From Manihot esculenta (lineage: Eukaryota; Streptophyta; Magnoliopsida; Malpighiales; Euphorbiaceae), in NCBI RefSeq assembly GCF_001659605.2, contig NC_035170.2, positions 31,662,020 through 31,726,019 of the forward strand: 64,000 nucleotides of DNA, given 5' to 3'. This document shows positions 53,350-64,000 of this stretch, in pieces. The notes below the pieces were generated by a model that saw only the letters and a program-made list of their open reading frames with translations, searched no databases and had not been told where the DNA came from. The stretch's first letter is position 1; the number at the start of each line of letters is the position of its first letter. The translations under genes and the position numbers were made by a program.

Positions 53350-53735
53350 TGTGGTCAAAATAGAGCTGTGCTGCAATTGGTCAATCCTACAAGAAAGAGA
53401 ATGTGAGGTGATTGGCGCCTATGACAGTCATTCCGACGAGTAAGTCAGTAAACTAAAGTGAAAGGGTGAATATAAGGAATTTCTTAGAACTCTAGAGTAG
53501 TTGTATAAGAATTGCGTATTTTTTTCTCTGTGGTCATTAATTGTTATATTATAAGAAGATGGAGTTAATTACAACATTTCTTGGAAAATTCGACTGGTGC
53601 TGACAAATTGATAGAAGATTTCACAAGCTAAATGTTCGGTAATTCTATAATTACAGACGTAACGAAAATTTGTTGAATTATGTCTGCTAACCATAACTTT
53701 ATATGAAAATTCAACCTCTTTAAGTGAGGGCGATT
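53350..53735 (-). repeat. Element E 5' LTR (right copy)
   Basis: Aligns with 18647-18990 after its TGTGGTC start. Just inside it (53320-53349) the minus strand reads TTTGGTTTCGTTGCTGG, a weak match to a tRNA-Asp-type primer site. The outer end is not defined. Confidence 0.6.
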
Positions 53736-54100
53736 CTTAATAAAGAAACAAATGCTATTATGTTCAGGTCCTTTTTTTACAAGTGGGACCGTGTATCAGT
53801 TTATTAGACTCTTGCTATATCTTATAATGATAACTTATAATTTATTTTGAACGATTGTTGTGTTACATCACAACCATTGAACTTTTTTAATTGCATTTTT
53901 TATGATAATTTATTTATAATTAAACTCATAAATATGATCTTATTTAATATAAATTGAATAGGTGAAATTTATTAATTTCAAAAAATGTAATAACATGAGT
54001 TATTCGCTCTCTAATTAAACAATAAATTTACAAGGAATAATAAAAGAAAGAACATTTGAGAAATTAATTAGCAAACATAAACATCATTAAAACAATTCCT
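53736..54100. other. Spacer downstream of BG3
   Basis: AT-rich DNA between the nest and the BG3 stop codon; it holds the BG3 3' UTR. Nothing else seen. Confidence 0.5.
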
Positions 54101-56689
<2,589 letters not shown>

Positions 56690-57120
56690 TAGAATAGGCT
56701 AATGGTTTCAATACACCCTTCAATATATTATTAGGTACTTGCTTAATTTGTTACTCTAAATCAATCACCCTCTCTCTCTCGTTTCTAATGCACAAACGGC
56801 TACCAGGAACCTGTTGGATATAAAAAGAAATTCGAAAAAAGAAAAAAAGAGGATGAGAGGCGATGGCCAGTAACTCCTAGGAGATGAAAAACTTTTTCCT
56901 TTTAGCGGGTGGAGATGGATCTTGTCATCGCATGCACGAAGCTGACATGGTGAAAGAAAGTGTGGGCACTAGGTTAAGTGGTGACTACATTTGTTTTGTT
57001 ATAAATAGCGTTGCTAAATTAAGATGAGGGTACGAGAGAACTATGGAGAAATGATCAAACGTAGAGAAATTAGAAAACGTAGCGGTAGGATGGGATCTCT
57101 CAGAATTTTAAGGAGCTCGA

Positions 57121-57152
<32 letters not shown>

Positions 57153-57189
57153 AGATTTAAATTCTAATTTTTGTTTCTGGAAATATTAC
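56690..57189. other. BG3 upstream region with (ATT)n microsatellite
   Basis: Should contain the BG3 promoter. An ATT repeat of about 10 units lies at 57121-57151. No gene seen. Confidence 0.5.
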
Positions 57190-57690
57190 ATTAGACTATA
57201 GAGCAAACCAAGTTGATGACCGGGGTGCCTTATTTACATTAAGGAGGCCAAGTCCAGAGAAACGAAGCAGGCCTAAGGTTTTGGAGGCTCGTTTCATCAA
57301 GCCGGTCCAGCATCTTTAGTCTTGACACAGATACACGGGACAGATCGGGTCGCCCGCGAGTCCAAGACCAGTAGGAAGAAGTCCAATCCGGTGACGTGAC
57401 GCTAGAAAAGACAGCAGGCCTAGTCATTTCGCAACCCTACCTGCGTGCGCGTCAGGAGAATTAAATGGTCGTTAGACGTAAAGAAGGGCTCTAACGCGTC
57501 ATAAGTACGGATTTAAATGATAGAGAGGTGGCATTACAGCAGAAAAGTCATTAGGCGTCACTAGCAGCAAAAAAAAAAAAAAAGAATAAAAGGGAATCAA
57601 CGTTTTTTTCCAACCTAAACTTACACACATCGTAAAATCTTATTTTCTTTATCTTAGAACATCACAAGCAAACAGAGATCGGAGGTGTTA
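57190..57690. mobile_element. Probable LTR fragment, GC-richer block
   Basis: The base composition is higher in GC than its surroundings, with CpG-rich stretches (GTGCGCGTCAGGAG, CTCTAACGCGTCATAAGTAC), a poly-A run and AATAAAAGGGAATCAACG near 57590. The layout recalls the U3/R part of Tat-type LTRs. No partner LTR or target duplication was found, so it is at most a relic. Confidence 0.35.
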
Positions 57691-57797
57691 TTTTTGAGAA
57701 ATTAATTAATAAAACATATGGGATAGAAAAACAACATCAACATATATAATTGTTTTTTTTCTGAGCCAAAAATGGAATCTGCTCTGCATAATTGGTC

Positions 57798-60337
<2,540 letters not shown>

Positions 60338-61209
60338 TACGGCAAGCTAATGCTTTCCTTCAATATATTCTTCAACATTCAAGACCCATCAACTAATATC
60401 ATGCATAAACAACGACGATAATTACAATAATAATAATAAAAAAAAGCTACCTCTAATTTTATTTGTGACTAAAAAATGCTGATATACCATTTAAAATTAA
60501 TTTTTAATTTGAGTAATTACATTTTAAACCCTAACATTTTGTAAACATATATATATTTTAAACCTTAAAAGTAGATAAACCTATTTACACCACTGGACAA
60601 TTTTTTGTAATTATTTTAAACAAAGGATGTATTAATTTCTAGAAATATTTTAGTACCTAATATTTTTATTGCAGGCCATGTTTATAAATTTATTTCATTG
60701 TCTGATCTTCTGGAAGATTACACTGTCATCTTGCTTGATTCTTTTCAATGATGGATAAAACAAATTCTGCCAAATGGTGGGAAAAGGAATATTGCTGAAC
60801 TCAACTAATCCTTATTATAGAAAATGCTTGCTGCATTCAGGTATATAATTTAATCTAATAAAATAAATTAATGAGAAATTGACAAACCACTAAATATATA
60901 TTTTAATACTATATTAAAATAAAATTTTGGGGAAATAATTTTTTTTTTTTTATCCACATTTTGAACTCTTTCTGGGTTGGATGGATATTGAAACTTTAAA
61001 CATTTCCATGAAACCCTGGAACCTGCTCCTTCCATGAAACCTTGGAACCTGTTCTTATTTACTTCTTATAATTTCAAACTTTATGCGATATCAGACTTGA
61101 AACATATAAAGGATAAAAGTTTGAGTTACAAACAACTACACTTGATAGAAAACAGAGTTGCAATTTAAATTGCAAGTTTCCTTGAACTAAAGCTTCAAAG
61201 TTCCTCATC
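60338..61209. other. BG4-BG5 spacer
   Basis: AT-rich, containing the BG4 promoter and BG5 3' flank. A 25-bp duplication (TCCATGAAACC...GGAACCTG units) lies at about 61008-61052. No gene seen. Confidence 0.5.
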
Positions 61210-63431
<2,222 letters not shown>

Positions 63432-63470
63432 CTGCACCACACCCAAGTTCTTCACAAAATGAAGTCTATC

Positions 63471-64000
63471 TTTTTTTTTTTAAATAAGCAAAATGATTAA
63501 TTTATTAAAAAAATCCATGGAAGCAAAACAGGGCACAAGCCAAACCAAGAAAAACAGAAAATTGAAGCCCAAAAGCAGATAGAATATGAGCCCCTGGAAT
63601 GCACAGTAATAAAAGCTAAAGGAGCAATGCATTTTAGGACAAAACAAACAAAATAACAGAAAAAACCAGACGAAATAGACTACAAGCAAACCAAATCAAA
63701 ACCTAAAATGAGTTTATCACAACTGATAAGGATACTGCACGGCTAGAGAAGCTGAGCAATTAGCAAAATATGAAACATATGACTAGAAATTCAATTCTGT
63801 GGCAATTATTAAAAGATAAACAACTCATATGAACCAAGCACAGCAGTAGAAAAGGAGACTGAAAATGCAAATTCCAAAACAACCAACCCAAGGAATTACC
63901 AGCATGCAGTAGAGCAGCAAAATAGGAATCAAACCCAAGTAGAACTGGAAACCTTAGATACTGCTGGGTTGTAAGGCATTTCCCCAAACACTTTAAGCTC
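63471..64000 (-). mobile_element. Possible LINE 3' end in BG5 intron 2
   Basis: A T-run at 63471-63481 followed on the plus strand by TAAATAAGCAAAATGATTAA reads on the minus strand as a T-rich 3' tail ending in poly-A, like a plant LINE 3' end. No coding domain is visible, and the other end and target duplication lie outside the window. Confidence 0.4.

Larger units (their letters stand above)
18647..53735 (-). mobile_element. Element E: old Tat-like Ty3/gypsy remnant hosting the nest
   Basis: This is a degraded minus-strand LTR retrotransposon. Its own sequence is 18647-20127, 49853-50679 and 52430 to about 53735; everything else is later insertions. The right end carries the 5' LTR, gag and protease start; the left end carries protease, part of RT and the 3' LTR. 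The two LTRs both begin TGTGGTC but are heavily diverged. The pol type (long spacer after protease, then RT ending in YVDD) resembles the Tat/Ogre/Retand group. RNase H and integrase are absent because the 3' LTR follows shortly after YVDD. Outer ends and target duplication are uncertain. Confidence 0.75.

Overview
The window is plant nuclear DNA. The genes have many short exons with GT/AG junctions, the intergenic DNA is AT-rich, and about half of the window is nested Ty3/gypsy LTR retrotransposons. The host genes are glycoside hydrolase family 1 (GH1) beta-glucosidases of the secreted plant type. A eudicot is very likely. Malpighiales/Euphorbiaceae (for example cassava or rubber tree) is my guess from the gene family and the LTR style; it is not proven by the sequence.

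Gene layout: five GH1 genes lie head-to-tail on the minus strand. BG1 (7768-10147) has exons 1-10 and is interrupted in intron 10 by a retrotransposon. BG2 (12912-16360) has 13 exons and is complete. BG3 (54101-56689) and BG4 (57798-60337) are complete 13-exon genes. BG5 (61210-63431) runs off the right edge and lacks the last four introns. BG1/BG2 form one subtype and BG3/BG4 a second; BG5 is distinct. BG2 to BG5 keep both catalytic glutamates (the NEP and ITENG motifs). The cluster probably hydrolyses defence or hormone glucosides in the secretory pathway, apoplast or vacuole; the substrates cannot be read from the sequence.

Mobile DNA: element A (1-7704, plus strand, left end cut by the window) is a chromovirus with one intact gag-pol reading frame, sitting inside BG1. 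Between BG2 and BG3 is a four-layer nest. An old Tat-like element E (about 18647-53735, minus) was hit by element B (20128-49852, TSD TTAAT) and by a solo LTR F (50680-52429). B was then hit by element C in its gag (23877-34032, TSD GATAT) and by element D in its 3' LTR (37318-47510, minus, TSD GGTAA). D has an intact gag-pol frame and LTRs that look almost identical. B and C are broken. A 0.9-kb non-LTR insertion with a 16-bp TSD lies between BG1 and BG2.

The most interesting unlisted structure is in the LTRs of A-D. All four subfamilies carry arrays of the near-palindrome TTCGGCCGCCGAA, which contains the GCC-box core GCCGCC, on both sides of the TATA box. They also carry well-conserved splice-site-like signals: two donors and two acceptors in the LTR, and one more acceptor just before the gag ATG. 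This predicts a spliced leader RNA. A conserved hairpin precedes every polypurine tract.
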